Shown: positions 46,611 through 58,035 of the stretch, piece after piece
Layout: every line of letters begins with the position of its first letter
How positions within the stretch are numbered: position 1 is the stretch's first letter
Made by a program: the position numbers and the translations under genes
The notes under the pieces: model-generated
What the model was told of the DNA's origin: nothing
Database searches by the model: none
What the model saw: the letters and a program-made list of their open reading frames with translations, nothing else
NCBI GenBank assembly: GCA_030522415.1
Contig: CM060125.1
Location: 1,800,901-1,864,900 of the forward strand
From: Channallabes apus
Taxonomy: Eukaryota > Chordata > Actinopteri > Siluriformes > Clariidae
Length of the DNA: 64,000 bases
Reading direction: 5' to 3'

Positions 46611-46868
46611 AATATTATTTTTTATATTTAGGCACTTAAATTTATTAAGAAACTTATTTTTTTGTTGACTCAGACTTTATACTGTATCTGCTGAACTGAA
46701 AAGATGAATTAATGCAAGCAATAAATATCACTTATAATAATCATTTCAATAAATCAAGATAATAGGAAAAGCACTGAATCTGTTTTTATTTATAGCATAA
46801 GGGAGCTCATGGAAATAAAAAGAGTTCTGACACTACAGAACCACATTTCTTCACAGATTAGTTTTTGA

Positions 46869-46882
46869 CCAGCAGGTGGCGG
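46869..46882 (+). promoter_or_regulatory. CTCF-like motif
   Basis: CCAGCAGGTGGCGG fits the CTCF core. The flanking phrase resembles the one at 32082-32100, so both may come from one ancient repeat. Confidence 0.4.
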
Positions 46883-47142
46883 TAGAGTTCAAATCACTTA
46901 AAATGCATGCATTACTCTGAAAGCATATACACAGGGTTAATGTGGGTATGAAATACTGTCTTTATATTTTATACTGTATGAACTTCATGATTTAGTAAAG
47001 TCAAGCCTGTGGAGGATCAGACGTTTTTGAGGAATCATTTATCCGTCTCATCTTTAAATCACATGTTTGTCTAACCGTTGGGGATTTTCTGTCTGTTCAG
47101 TATCTACTTTATTTATTCTTTATGCTCCATAGTGCACCTATC

Positions 47143-48288
47143 CAGAGGTGGAAAGAGGAATAAAATGTTGTACTCAAGTACAAGTACTGTTATTTCAGTG
47201 AAATTTTACTTAAGTACAAGTAAAGTTACCATTATAAAAATCTACTCAAGTAAAAGTAAAAAGTAGCTCATTAAAAAATTTACTCAGAGTAAAAGTTACC
47301 GAGTTCCTTTTTTATTTAAATTTTTTTAACAGTGTGGGTGATTCTTTTGCTGAATTGTTTTGCCCTTGGGTGTTTCCATGTTCACTCTTATATTAACAGA
47401 TTATTGTTTGTGTTTAAATGTTTGCTGTGGGTGTCGATTGTATATTGATCTGGCTCTGCTTTTGTTAAATATCAAAAAAAAAAAAAAAAAAAAAACACAC
47501 AGCGGGGGTGGGATGAGGCATTCTAGCGTAGTTCAAAAAAGATGAGCAGATATAAATCTCAAACTAGTTGTTTTTAACTGAAGGAACACCTTCAGGAGGA
47601 GGATCAGATTCAGGATGGACCCAGGCCAAAATAATAAACAAAATGGTATTTATATTTAGTAGCTAGATTACCTGCAAAAAAAAAACAACAAGAAAAAAAC
47701 CCCAGAAACAAAAATACAGGTACCTTCCCGGACTCCCTAAACCAAAAACAGTGAAATTATCTACAAATATATACAAAGATCAACCAAACCAAAGGGACAA
47801 AGCAATAATCAAAGTCAATTGGAGACAAAAAGTCAAAACCGGAATACACAACCAAATATCAAAACGCCAAAATCACAACCTCTTTCCTGCGTCTCTCTCC
47901 GGGTTATACTGTACATGGTCGTGCTAGTCGATGACGTCACTCTCAGGGCGGAAGCGACCGTGTGGAAGGTCAGGAAGATGCTGATGTCAGAAAACCTGGA
48001 GTGGAGTCTGGAGCGGCGCGCGATCAGGACATGATACACACACGCGGCACAACGGAGCATTTATACAAAGCATAATATTTGTATTATTTTATAATTTTCA
48101 TTCATTTATTTTTTACTCAGTAGCGAATATGATTTAAAATGTAGCGAATTACAATACTTCAAACAAAACGTACTTAAGTAAAATTAAAATTACAGATTTT
48201 TAAAACTACTTTAAAAAGTAGAAATACACAAAAAAACTACCCAATTACAGTAACGCGAGTAAATGTAATTCGTTACTTTCCACCTCTG
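47143..48288. mobile_element. hAT-type non-autonomous element, 1,146 bp
   Basis: Ends CAGAGGTGGAAAGAGG and CGTTACTTTCCACCTCTG are inverted repeats with long subterminal arms rich in ACTCAAGTA. Flanking 8-mers CACCTATC (47135-47142) and CACCTCTC (48289-48296) differ at one position. No transposase. Confidence 0.9.
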
Positions 48289-48296
48289 CACCTCTC

Positions 48297-49100
48297 CTTG
48301 GGCAGGGGGGGGGGAATGCTGACTGGACCACATCAAGTCTTACCACAGTTTATAGACCATAAAATGCTCAACACTTGGCTCATCACATTATTATGTTTCT
48401 TATGTGTGACATATGAAAATGGTTCCTTCATCTGTCAGGATAGTCTTTTATTGGTTATGCAGTGTCAAGCAGGATCAAAAGTAAATTAACATGCACATTG
48501 CCAGAAATACTATGAAAGAGTGGGAAAAAGATGCATAGGAGCAGGCAGATAAACCAAAAGTGCGTCAGCGATTTTTATTACTAAGATTTGGCCGTGTTTG
48601 TGATGAAACAGTCACCCTTGATAAAGATGTCATTTGATTTAGTTGTATGGAAGCCATTAAAATGAACCAATCTAAGATATATCACGTATCTCTTTACAAA
48701 TCTTTTTTACTTAAGCATTACTCGAGGGAATGCTGTTTAGTGTCACATATTACAACTGCAGTGGCCTTCAATAGGCCACATCACTGCAGTGGGAAAAAAA
48801 AATCATTTATCACAAGATGAAATGTCTATAATTTTCTCATCTATCGAATTTTTTCCTTTTCTCATTTATATTAATAAGCTCTGTGCTTTTTTCATCTGGT
48901 TTCTAACACCATCAAAACACACAAAACAATATGCAACACAGTAACTTCTGAAGAAGACTTCAGAGATCTGAGAATAATCACATCTCCAGTTTCAGTACAT
49001 AGTTACATGCCGGTGATGCCAACGCATTTCAGGCAACGTATTACATCTGCAAAAACAAAAGGTAAAATTAGAATAGATTTTTTAAAATAGCAACTAGATC
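48297..49100. other. intergenic DNA, nothing identified
   Basis: A G run lies at 48306-48313. No gene seen. Confidence 0.4.
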
Positions 49101-49104
49101 AGTG

Positions 49105-49398
49105 GCAGAGGTTAGCACTGTCTTCTCGCACCTACAGGGTCCAGGTTCAATTCCTGCATGTATGGTCTATGTTCCTGTGTGCATGTAGTTTGCATGTTCT
49201 TCCTGTGCTTAGTGGGTTTCCTCTGCATGTTCTGGTTTCCTCCCACCGTCCAAAGACCTGCAGATTAGCTATACTAACTGGCATTCCCAAATTGCCCGTT
49301 TTGTGTGTATGTGTGTGTACCCTGCAATGGATTGGGACCCTGATAAGTCTCCTGGGATAGGCTCCAGGCCCCCTGTGACCCTGTATACAGGATAAAGT
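49105..49398 (+). repeat. Mermaid/DANA-like SINE, decayed
   Basis: GAGGTTAGCACTGTCTTCTC head, TAGTTTGCATGTTCTTCCTG middle and TCTCCTGGGATAGGCTCCAG 3' block. Confidence 0.88.
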
Positions 49399-49689
49399 TT
49401 TTTTTTTTTAACAAACGTTTCATTTGTACAAAATTTTTGTCCTCTGTTGGAGGAGACAGTTGAGGCAGGATTTAGACACAAACTGTATTTTTATTGTCTT
49501 TATTAAACATACAAAGATAAACCGATGTAGAAACAAGGACAATACTAGGACTTAAAATGACTAAAAAATAAACAGCAGAAATAATGCACATAATAAAGCT
49601 AAAACTACACACACCTGAGAATGATTATTAACACAACCTTGAGGCAAAACAGAATATACTGTAAATGTCAACTTCCATAATTTTGTTTG

Positions 49690-49765
49690 TTTTGTGACAA
49701 TGACAATTGCTAAAAGCAATATACTGTACACATAAAATGGAATCGGATTGAATTGAACTTTACTG
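49690..49765 (+). mobile_element. L2-like LINE 3' tail
   Basis: TTTTGTGACAATGACAATTG and the GAATCGGATTGAATTGAA tail. Confidence 0.6.
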
Positions 49766-50039
49766 TCAAGTCCACAGCAAATCCAGTTGTAATACAGTAT
49801 GTGAGCAGCGTCCTTCAGTGAAAAGGAGTCATACAGTAATTAAGTCTTTACAATTTGCAGTAAAACCTCGGAATGGTGCAGACGTTTTAAAGACAGCCAT
49901 CCGTCGGTAAATGATGATCTCAGCCGAGGTGGCTCGGAGCCCACTGCAGTCATTCCTGTGAACATTCAGCAAGTAGAACACCTGATGCTTGGAAATTGTT
50001 GAATAACTTGTCGTCAACTTGTGAGAGACGGGTCTGTCT

Positions 50040-50350
50040 CTAGGAACTGCACATTGCAGGAACATTGCAGGAGAGATGTTGCCACATCGCCATATAGTCC
50101 TTACCTCGCTCCAAGTTATTTCCACATGTTTGGGCCATTAAAAGTGTTCCTGGGAGGCCAGCATTTCAAACGTAAACCAGGCAGTCCGATCGTGGCTCTG
50201 CGTACTGAGAAGCACTTATGAAATGCTGGTATTAGTGCATTAGTGTAGCAGCAGATTACACAGACGACTAAAGCTACTTTTTACTCTCATACTGTATCTG
50301 TGTTCTGTTATTCTGCACAATCCAAAGTCCCAGTTTGACTTAAATGCCCC
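50040..50350 (+). mobile_element. mariner transposase remnant with one end
   Basis: Encodes PYSPYLAPSYFHMFGPLKVF and LGGQHFKRK, a mariner C-terminal block. Ends in TTTGACTTAAATGCCCC, the same terminal family as 39075-39570. Confidence 0.75.
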
Positions 50351-50442
50351 TTTGTACTTTGCAACAATTGGGTGGTAAACTGTGAGAGTTTGAACGGTTT
50401 TTGACAGCTTGTTGAGTTTTCATGAGGCTTTGGTGATTCATA

Positions 50443-50504
50443 AGGATTCTTTTTAATCTCTGTCATATAGGGGTCTCCATATGACAGAGATTAAAAAGAA
50501 TCCT
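50443..50504. repeat. perfect 26-bp inverted repeat with 10-nt loop
   Basis: Arms 50443-50468 and 50479-50504 are exact reverse complements. The loop is AGGGGTCTCC. The shape resembles a small hairpin RNA precursor, but no promoter or conservation can be judged. Confidence 0.9.
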
Positions 50505-50639
50505 GCTATAACCAGTATCTGGTTTTGAGTTCACGATCCTACACTTATTAATCGAAAAAGAACCAAGTGCAATATAAAAATCTAAGTGCAATAGATCAAT
50601 ATCTGGGGATCATGTCTTAAAAAAGTCAGAGTGTACAAG

Positions 50640-50725
50640 ATTTGCTTCTTATATTGTAAAGCTACTTTGTGACAATGACTACTGATAAAAGCACTATATA
50701 AATAAAAGGGAATTGGGTTGAATAC
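50640..50725 (+). mobile_element. L2-like LINE 3' tail
   Basis: TTGTAAAGCTACTTTGTGAC, AAAAGCACTATATAAATAAA and the GGAATTGGGTTGAAT tail. Confidence 0.7.
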
Positions 50726-50734
50726 TAGATAATC

Positions 50735-50736
50735 GT

Positions 50737-50775
<39 letters not shown>

Positions 50776-50776
50776 T
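50735..50776. repeat. (AAT)n microsatellite
   Basis: About 13 AAT units. Confidence 0.95.
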
Positions 50777-51835
50777 TAATGTTATAGTGTTATAGTCTAT
50801 TACATTAGCTTAAATCCTTCTTCTATTTATTCTTATATTATTCTTGTATTACCTGTTCATCTTTTTTCTTAATCACTCAGAGATTCCAAACAAACAGCAA
50901 ATAATGTCTCCTAAGTCTTGAATCTTCATTTACATACAGTACATGTTCATATGTGCAATGCTGCATTCCTAATACATAGTAAATGCATAAATAATTTAAG
51001 GCATATGACATCACAGACTAACCAAGAACCATCAGTTCAAAACACTCTAACAAAATGTTTGGAATAGTTCTTCCTTTCTTATCTGAGAAAAAATGTTCAG
51101 GTACGATATCAATTCCCACAAAGCAGTGCCCAATAAACATTATATTTCATCAGTGAAACCACAAAACTAAATAATACGACACAGAGCAACAGTGTGTGGT
51201 AGCATTTCCATTCCTTACTGATGGGGTTAAATCACAGAGTGTTGACACAAAAGGGAGTCAGAGCCTCCTCCTTTAAGGGTCCTTAAGGAGTCATGCAGCA
51301 TTCCTGGGGCAGACGATACCCTCGATACACTTCTCGTGGATGGACATTGAAAAGGAAGATTTAAGAAGATTTAAGTTTTTAGAAAAGAAGTCACATGGGA
51401 AGTATCTTGCTGAAAGAAAAGAAAAGTTACAGCTCCATAGATACAGTAGAGATGTGAACTAGATGCCAAAGCATTGATGTAAGCAGCGAGCTTTACAACA
51501 CTACAAAGTTACTACCTATTTCAGAATAAAGTCAAACCAAAGATGTTTTTCTTTCCTATTTCCAATTTTTTTGTTCGTGTAATATAGTATTAATCGTTAC
51601 GTAACATATTTCCAGTAATTGCATTTACTGTGAAATACAGTTATATATAAGTTTCTTATAAGTATTTTTTTCTTCCTTGTCAATATCTGTCAACTGCAAT
51701 TTAATTTTGTTTTAAATGTGCAATATCAATTTTTGAATGATAATAAAGTACTCATTCCTTATCCTGTTATCTCTCCCTGTCTCTCTCTCTGTTGAGTTAC
51801 ATACAGAAAAAAAACATTTTTCAAAAAAACATCTT
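50777..51835. other. AT-rich intergenic DNA, nothing identified
   Basis: No supported gene. A (TC)n-like stretch near 51775-51790. Confidence 0.4.
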
Positions 51836-51837
51836 TC

Positions 51838-52245
51838 ACATTTCCTGTGCTGCCCGTGATCCAGACCCCCTCTGCCCTCTGGACCTTCTGACTCGTTCTG
51901 GTGCCACGTTTCTGGTTGGAGATGTCATCGCATCGATGCTCTGTGTGGTCTGCTTGGAAAGTGGTGAAGATGGTCCTGGCCTCGGCTGGTTGCCCAAGGG
52001 CCCAATAGTGGCACCTTGGTGGTCATGAGGTTTAAACTTGGAACCTTGCAAACCATAGTGCAATACCTTAACCACTGAACTACCCTTACCCTCAGACAGG
52101 GACTATTTAATCATTTGGATACATACACATTTTTCATATTTCATACAAATTTCCATAATTTGCTTTTGATTGTGTAAAGCTGCTTCATGACAATGACAAA
52201 TGTTAAAAGCCATATAGAAATAACAATTAATTAAATTAAATTAAT
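51838..52245 (+). mobile_element. L2-like LINE 3' UTR copy interrupted by a SINE
   Basis: 51838-51955 (CCAGACCCCCTCTGCCCTCT, ACGTTTCTGGTTGGAGATG) matches the complement of 44660-44770. 52155-52245 (GATTGTGTAAAGCTGCTTCA, ATGTTAAAAGCC) matches the LINE 3' end. Confidence 0.75.
51985..52093 (-). repeat. tRNA-derived SINE inside the L2 copy
   Basis: The reverse complement reads GTAGTTCAGTGGTTAAGGTA (box A), TTCCAAGTTTAAACC (box B) and GGTGCCACTATTGGGCCCTT, the family of 28508-28700. Confidence 0.8.
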
Positions 52246-52341
52246 TCATTTATTTAAGTTGGCTTTGAGAAATAGGAAATACATTATTCATAATTTAACT
52301 AATGGTTTGCTCCAATAGCCTGATCAACACTACCTTACTGA

Positions 52342-52378
52342 TATCTATCTATCTATCTATCTATCTACTGTATCTATC
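52342..52378. repeat. (ATCT)n microsatellite
   Basis: About seven TATC units. Confidence 0.95.
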
Positions 52379-52384
52379 CGTCAA

Positions 52385-52565
52385 ACTAGACCTACTGTAT
52401 AAGGTGTGCTGGGGTACATGGCACCAACACATTAGCACCAGATCCTTTAAGTGCTATAAGTTGGAATGTGGGCGCCTCCTTGCATCACATGTCATTTTCC
52501 AGCACATCCCACAGATGCTTAATAGGATTGCGATGTAGAGAATTTAAAGACTGAGTCAACCCCTT
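52385..52565 (-). mobile_element. Tc1-like transposase C-terminal remnant, third family
   Basis: On the minus strand the segment near 52,500-52,560 encodes a decayed SPDLNPIKHLWDVLENDM-type block, and the rest continues to CACCAACACATTAGCACCAG. Collinear with the family of 28886 and 59540. Confidence 0.65.
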
Positions 52566-52829
52566 GAACTCTTTGTTCTAAAATGTTCCTAAACAACAGA
52601 CCATCGCATTAATGTCACTGAAATTGTTGTCTTCCTCATTCTGTCACATCTGTATAATTACTGCATATTTTCGTTGTTGTTGTTAAGCCATCCTCACCAA
52701 GTGAGTGTAGGCCACGGCACAAATGGATTTCCAGGCATTTCAATCTTGATCGGCCCTTTCACTCTCCACTTTATACCATTCTCACCTAACATTCTTTATC
52801 GTTGTTGGGTCTCACTTGTGCTAGTGACA

Positions 52830-52960
52830 CTTGTATGGACGTAGGGCTAAGGGTTTAGCCCAGGGAACGAATAGCGGCAACCCAGGAGTGGTGGGGCTCA
52901 AAACCCTGACTTTCTAACATGCAAAATAGAGCCTCAACCACCTGAGCCCCCACTGTCCAT
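52830..52960 (-). repeat. tRNA-derived SINE head
   Basis: The reverse complement has GGGGGCTCAGGTGGTTGAGG (box A) and CAGGGTTTTGAGCCCC (box B-like). Confidence 0.5.
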
Positions 52961-53037
52961 GCCACATCATTGTCCTATTGAATAACTGCAGGATTGACAA
53001 TGTTAAATGTATTCCTATTAAAGTGACATAAAGTAAT

Positions 53038-53271
53038 GTAGGTGGTGGCTCAGTGGTAGGGGTGTTTCGCCTGTCATGCGGAAGGCCCGGGTTCGATTCC
53101 AGCCAGTGCCCAAACCTCAGGCACTGGATACAGTGCCGGTCCCAAGCCCGGATAAAATGGGAGGGTTGCGTCAGGAAGGGCATCCGGCGTAAAACCTGTG
53201 CCAAGTTGTAGTGCGGACTGGATAGTCCGCTGTGGCGACCCCTTGTTAGGTTGGGTTAGGGTTAGGGTTAT
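53038..53271 (+). repeat. tRNA-Asp-like SINE with RTE-like tail
   Basis: GTGGCTCAGTGGTAGGGGTG and CGCCTGTCATGCGGAAGG resemble tRNA-Asp, with box B GGGTTCGATTCC. The body has GTCAGGAAGGGCATCCGGCG, and the 3' end CGCTGTGGCGACCCCT is identical over 16 nt to the end of the LINE at 15157-16145. The tail is GGGTTAGGGTTAGGGTTA, a telomere-like triplet. Confidence 0.88.
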
Positions 53272-54790
53272 TAAAAAAACAACATTTTAATATTGTAATG
53301 AATTCATAAATATTTTAGCATAAATGTCCTGCAATAACTTTACTGACCTACAAACAGTATGGTGAATAAAGTTATTGACAATATGGTCTACAGTATGTCT
53401 GAGTACTTTAATGAAAGTAATAGTACTAATAACTAAAAAACATACTGTGAAATTGGAGGGTACAATAATCATGTACAATATTAAGTCTTTTATAGTCTTT
53501 TACATTTTATTTTTTTAATGTATTGTTTATACTATATGGCATTTTTATTGTGTTGTTTTAGTTTGTGTCTGTTTAGCATGGGTGTATACACCAGAGGGAG
53601 TGAATCTAATGTTGTTGAACATGCACAATGGCAGTGAAGATATTCTCTTCTATTCTATTCTATTCTATTCTATTCTATTAGTCTGTATTATGCTTAGATA
53701 ATGAGGTAGTCTTAGGTATTGAAGATATTTAAATTTTTCATTTTTACAAGGTGATTCCAATTCAAACACATTACAAAGACAGAATAATATATTTAGACAT
53801 TATACAGAATATACAAATATAAGAGAATATCCAAAGAAATACAGTATCTAGAAGGAACTCATAACACAATGCTGATATTTTTGTTGCATCTGCAAAAGGT
53901 AATATAGTATAGGATCTGCTATTCTACAATACTTTAATCAACATTTTACCTTCTGAGCATTTGGTTTTGTCCCATTTACTAATTATTCTTCCTTTTTTTA
54001 ATGCAATGTAACATGCTAAAAGTAACCTGGTAAATCTGTATTGAAGATTCGTAATGGCAACTATTACTCAAGCCAACGATCCTAATCACTAAGCACTAGC
54101 TAAACACTCTCTGTTTGAGAAACACTATCTTTCTAAAACTAACTGAAAGCAGGTGAGAGGCTGGGGGAGGGTGATGGATCAGGGTTTGACCAGCTAACAC
54201 AGAGAACAGACAATACACAAAACATACAATGACTAAACTATAGAGTTTCAGTGGGGATAAATGTGTAGAAGCCACTGCTTTCCGTGGTCTATTTGGGATG
54301 TTGAAAGAATTAGATGTGCGCTGAAAGAGGATCAGGACTTCATCCTTAAGGATTGTGGGAGGGTCTGGTTTATTTTAACTGGTACTTTATTCAGGAGGCT
54401 TCAGCTGCTGAGTGAGACGCCTCTCAGAATGCACAGCATTTCTAAAGAAATAATCTAGTCCAGGTTAGCAATCAATCCTGTGTTTAGTGAAGACATCAGT
54501 TAGAATTGCTCAGTAGCTCAGCTAAAACAGGAACTTCTTTCGTTTTACAAACCCGTGGCAGTTTTTCTCTATAAGCAGTCATACAGTATGAAGTCTGTTT
54601 GTTATCTACAAAAGGACAAAAGAAGAAGCACATGCTCATGTAAGCAATAGGCACATAAAGGTACTGTACATGAAACAAAGCTACAAAACGATGAAAAAGG
54701 GAAGCAAATATTACCTTATTGAATTAAGTGTTTTGTCGATTATTTATTTATTTATTGCTCCCTCTATTCATTATGTTGTTGTTTGTCTTT
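53272..54790. other. intergenic DNA, no gene seen
   Basis: A (TATTC)n microsatellite at 53640-53681. Otherwise AT-rich single-copy-looking DNA. Confidence 0.4.
53640..53681. repeat. (TATTC)n microsatellite
   Basis: About seven pentamer units. Confidence 0.93.
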
Positions 54791-54796
54791 CAACTT

Positions 54797-54940
54797 GGCA
54801 CAGGTTTTTACACTGGATGCCCTTCCTGACGCAATCTTTTCTGGGCTTGGGTCCGGCACTGCGGCTGGGGTTTGGACATTGCCTGGGAATCGAACCTTGG
54901 TTCGATTGGTACCTGGGAAAAGTACCAATGCGCCACGCTC
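54797..54940 (-). repeat. tRNA-derived SINE, family of 53038-53271
   Basis: The reverse complement reads GCGTGGCGCATTGGTACTTT, GGTTCGATTCCCAGGCAATG and GTCAGGAAGGGCATCCAGTG. It includes the palindrome CGAACCTTGGTTCG. Confidence 0.75.
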
Positions 54941-57495
54941 CCTCTATTCATTATATTGGCTTTTAACTGGCTAGGCTTTAACATAAGGAGTGATAGATCA
55001 ACTCACAAAGCTAAATAATGTGTTTGACCAAATTAAATTGGCTGGTTAAAGTGAATTTGCTTTGGTTCAAGTTAAAATTCTCCCTAATTTACCCACTTAC
55101 AGTACCAGTCTATCACATAACAATCATACATAGACTCCCCTATAATTGTTAGTGTTGCTGTGATTTGTAACAGATGGAACGTATGCCACCCTATTTTGTT
55201 CAACTGGACTGCTGGCCAGGGATATCATCCAGATCTCCTAAATAAAGAACTTTATCTTTGATTGTAAATGCTAGGCTAAAAGGTAAATTCCTGGCTAGAT
55301 TGTTGGACAGAAATAGGTCAACCCCTGTTAAGCCCCCACGATGAAGCCATCCAAGAAAATGCTTTTGGTTACCTTTAGAACTGTAAAATGGGCTATAAAG
55401 AAAATGCTAACCTGGTTTATTATATAAACTCGGGCTTTCCTGCATCGCCTGTCTTTGCTGTTTGCCTGGATTAGTCTCTTTAAGTGGATGCACCTCAATT
55501 AGACTTCTGCTGAGGGGTGCATGTAGGGGGAAGTGAAGTGTTTTGGGGTGAGTGAAGCAGATTGGATGAAGAATGGATTCCTGAGAAAAAAAGTACTGGG
55601 AAGATTAACATGAGGGTATGGGGTTGAAGGATTATGTTTTATGATGGCTCAGAATTAACGCCTGGCTCCGGATGAGTGCCACAGACTGTGCTAATTATGG
55701 AACAGGATAGCAAAATAAATACATATAAAAAACAGACCTAAAATTAAGTCTTTTGCACTGGCACCAGCACTTGTTGGTGTTGGGTTTGTCTTTTATTCCA
55801 TTACTCAGACGTAGTTGTAGGTTGCTGGTCCTGGCAGCTGTCTCCCTCAAAACACAGTATTCATCATTGCCCTGAGGACATTTAGGTTTGCATATCAACA
55901 CTAAGGGGGCAAAAGAGAACCCACAGTTCTCAATCGTTTTCCATGGAAATGCTTCTAATTGTGTTCTCAAGGACCCTCGTGCACCCACAAACACTAATGA
56001 AAGGATACACCATTGCAATACTGATTGGACTAGGGTGGAGTGAATTAAAAGGTTTTCCCTGTGAAAAGAAAAAAAATATATGGAAACAAATATTCATAAA
56101 ATAGCACAAAAACGTGCATGACATTCTGTAAAAATGGGTTGTGTTGTCATAATCCTTGGAAATTAAGATCCATTGTCATTGTCAATATTGGGCATCTATG
56201 ATATCAGTGAAGGTCTAGTAACAATTTACTTTACTAAGACTATTTTTCACACCTGTGCACGCATGGTAAAAAAAAAAAAAAAAAAACTTGTTTGATGTTT
56301 ATGGCAATATGTATTGGATAATGGAAAGTTGCCGAAAAACAAGCTGAAACAAGCTTGTGAATTCATTCCTTTGTGTTCAGTAATCGCTTTCTAACCCAGG
56401 AACACTGTGACAGGAATAAACCTTCGGTTGTAGCATTTGCTGATTTATTATCATTAAATTTCTCTTTAAAAAAGTCAAACCATTTTACATGTGTACTCTT
56501 CTTATTATAGTGGCAGACATTAGACTTCTGTGTGTCAACTGGATTCCTTTGTAATGAGCTCTCAGGAGTTTTTAAGCTGTGACCCATGGTGTTATAGTGA
56601 ACATAACAAACATTTATGTGAAGAAGATTCATCCAAGTCGAAGGTTCCCAAACAACCACAAATGGCCAATTCCTGTCATTTCAGCAATATTCTTAGTTGT
56701 TTTCTTTGCTTGATACAGGCCAGAAATGCAAGCATTTTGAAACACATTAAAGCAAAGTATCATTTCCCCCAGAATGAGATATGAGATATCTTAATATGGT
56801 GGTTTAGGAAATTAGAAGCTCTTTGATGCATCAACTGGAGTTAAAAGAACTGTTGCAGCTGAAACATATTAATCACAGTAATTATCTAATCAAAACTTTT
56901 AGTGTCTTTACTTATTTAAATTCTTATGCTGACTTTTTATCTGGGAAGTGCATTTACTATTCTAGGAAACCCACCAAAGATCTTGGTTAGATGGTTTAAG
57001 TTTTATATTGAATGTGCCCGTCCACATGGAATTTAATTGCACCCACATAAGCTCATTTTTTAAAAATGCACAATGCCATCTGTTGAATTTTAAGATTTAC
57101 TAAAGTTTTTTTAAAGGTTTTTTTTTTGTAAGGGTGTTTTCCATTTAAATTCAAATTTGCATATTTTCTATTCCCATGGGCTGATTGCAATGTAACAAAA
57201 CCTATATAAAGTATAATATAACTGTATATAACTATAATATACTGTAGCCTCATGTTTGGCCAAATACTCCTGTGAAAACCTCATTAAAATTCATTCAGTA
57301 GTTTTCACGTGATGCGTACACAAACAAACAGATCGACAGACAGACAAAACTTCCAAAAATCATATTGATCTTACGTCCGCCTAAATATTTTTTTCGGAAA
57401 TATCTTTTATTTTATGAAACTTTATATCTCTGTCTCACAATGTACAGACATGGCAACTTTACGTTTTATTATACAGTATGTATAGAAGAAGATAC
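54941..57495. other. repeat-poor intergenic DNA, candidate conserved non-coding region
   Basis: I recognise no transposon here. A 107-codon frame on the minus strand (56018-55695) has no known domain and no splice context I trust. 55,430-56,040 is less AT-rich than its surroundings. An A run lies at 56269-56286. Confidence 0.35.
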
Positions 57496-57496
57496 T

Positions 57497-57498
<2 letters not shown>

Positions 57499-57539
<41 letters not shown>
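57499..57539. repeat. (AC)n microsatellite
   Basis: About 20 CA units. Confidence 0.96.
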
Positions 57540-57544
<5 letters not shown>

Positions 57545-57560
57545 TGTATATATAGATATA

Positions 57561-58010
57561 CAGTACAGGCCAAACGTTTGGACACACCTTCTCATCTATC
57601 TGTCAATGTGTTTTCTTTATTTTCATGACCATTTACATTGTAGATTCTCACTGAAGGCATCAAAACTATGAATGAACACATGTGGAGTTAAATACTTACA
57701 CAAAAAAATACAAAAAAAGGTCTCCACAGTCACCGGACCTGAACTCGATCGAGATGGTTTGGGGTGAGCTGGACCGCAGAGTGAAGGCAAAGGGGCGAAC
57801 AAGTGCTAAACACCTCTGTGAACTCCTTCAAGACTGTTGGAAACCATTTCAGGTGACGACCTCTTGAAGCTCATCGAGAGAATGCCAAGAGTGTGCAAAG
57901 CAGTAATCAGAGCAAAGGGGGGCTATTTTGAAGAAACTAGAATATAAAACATGTTTTCAGTTATTTCACCTTTTTTTGTTAAGGTGTGTCCAAACTTTTA
58001 GCCCGTACTG
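57561..58010 (+). mobile_element. internally deleted Tc1-like element, 450 bp
   Basis: Inverted ends CAGTACAGGCCAAACGTTTG and TCCAAACTTTTAGCCCGTACTG, flanked by TA (57559-57560 and 58011-58012). Inside, the transposase C-terminus reads SPQSPDLNSIEMVWGELDRR and TSAKHLCELLQDCW. The 5' transposase is deleted. Confidence 0.9.
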
Positions 58011-58012
58011 TA

Positions 58013-58035
58013 TAGAGAGAGAGAGAGAGAGAGAG
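58013..58035. repeat. (AG)n microsatellite
   Basis: About ten GA units directly after the Tc1-like element. Confidence 0.95.

Noticed and set aside
55695..56018. 107-codon open frame on the minus strand
   Set aside because: No known domain, no convincing splice sites or promoter, and ordinary length for a chance frame in 64 kb.
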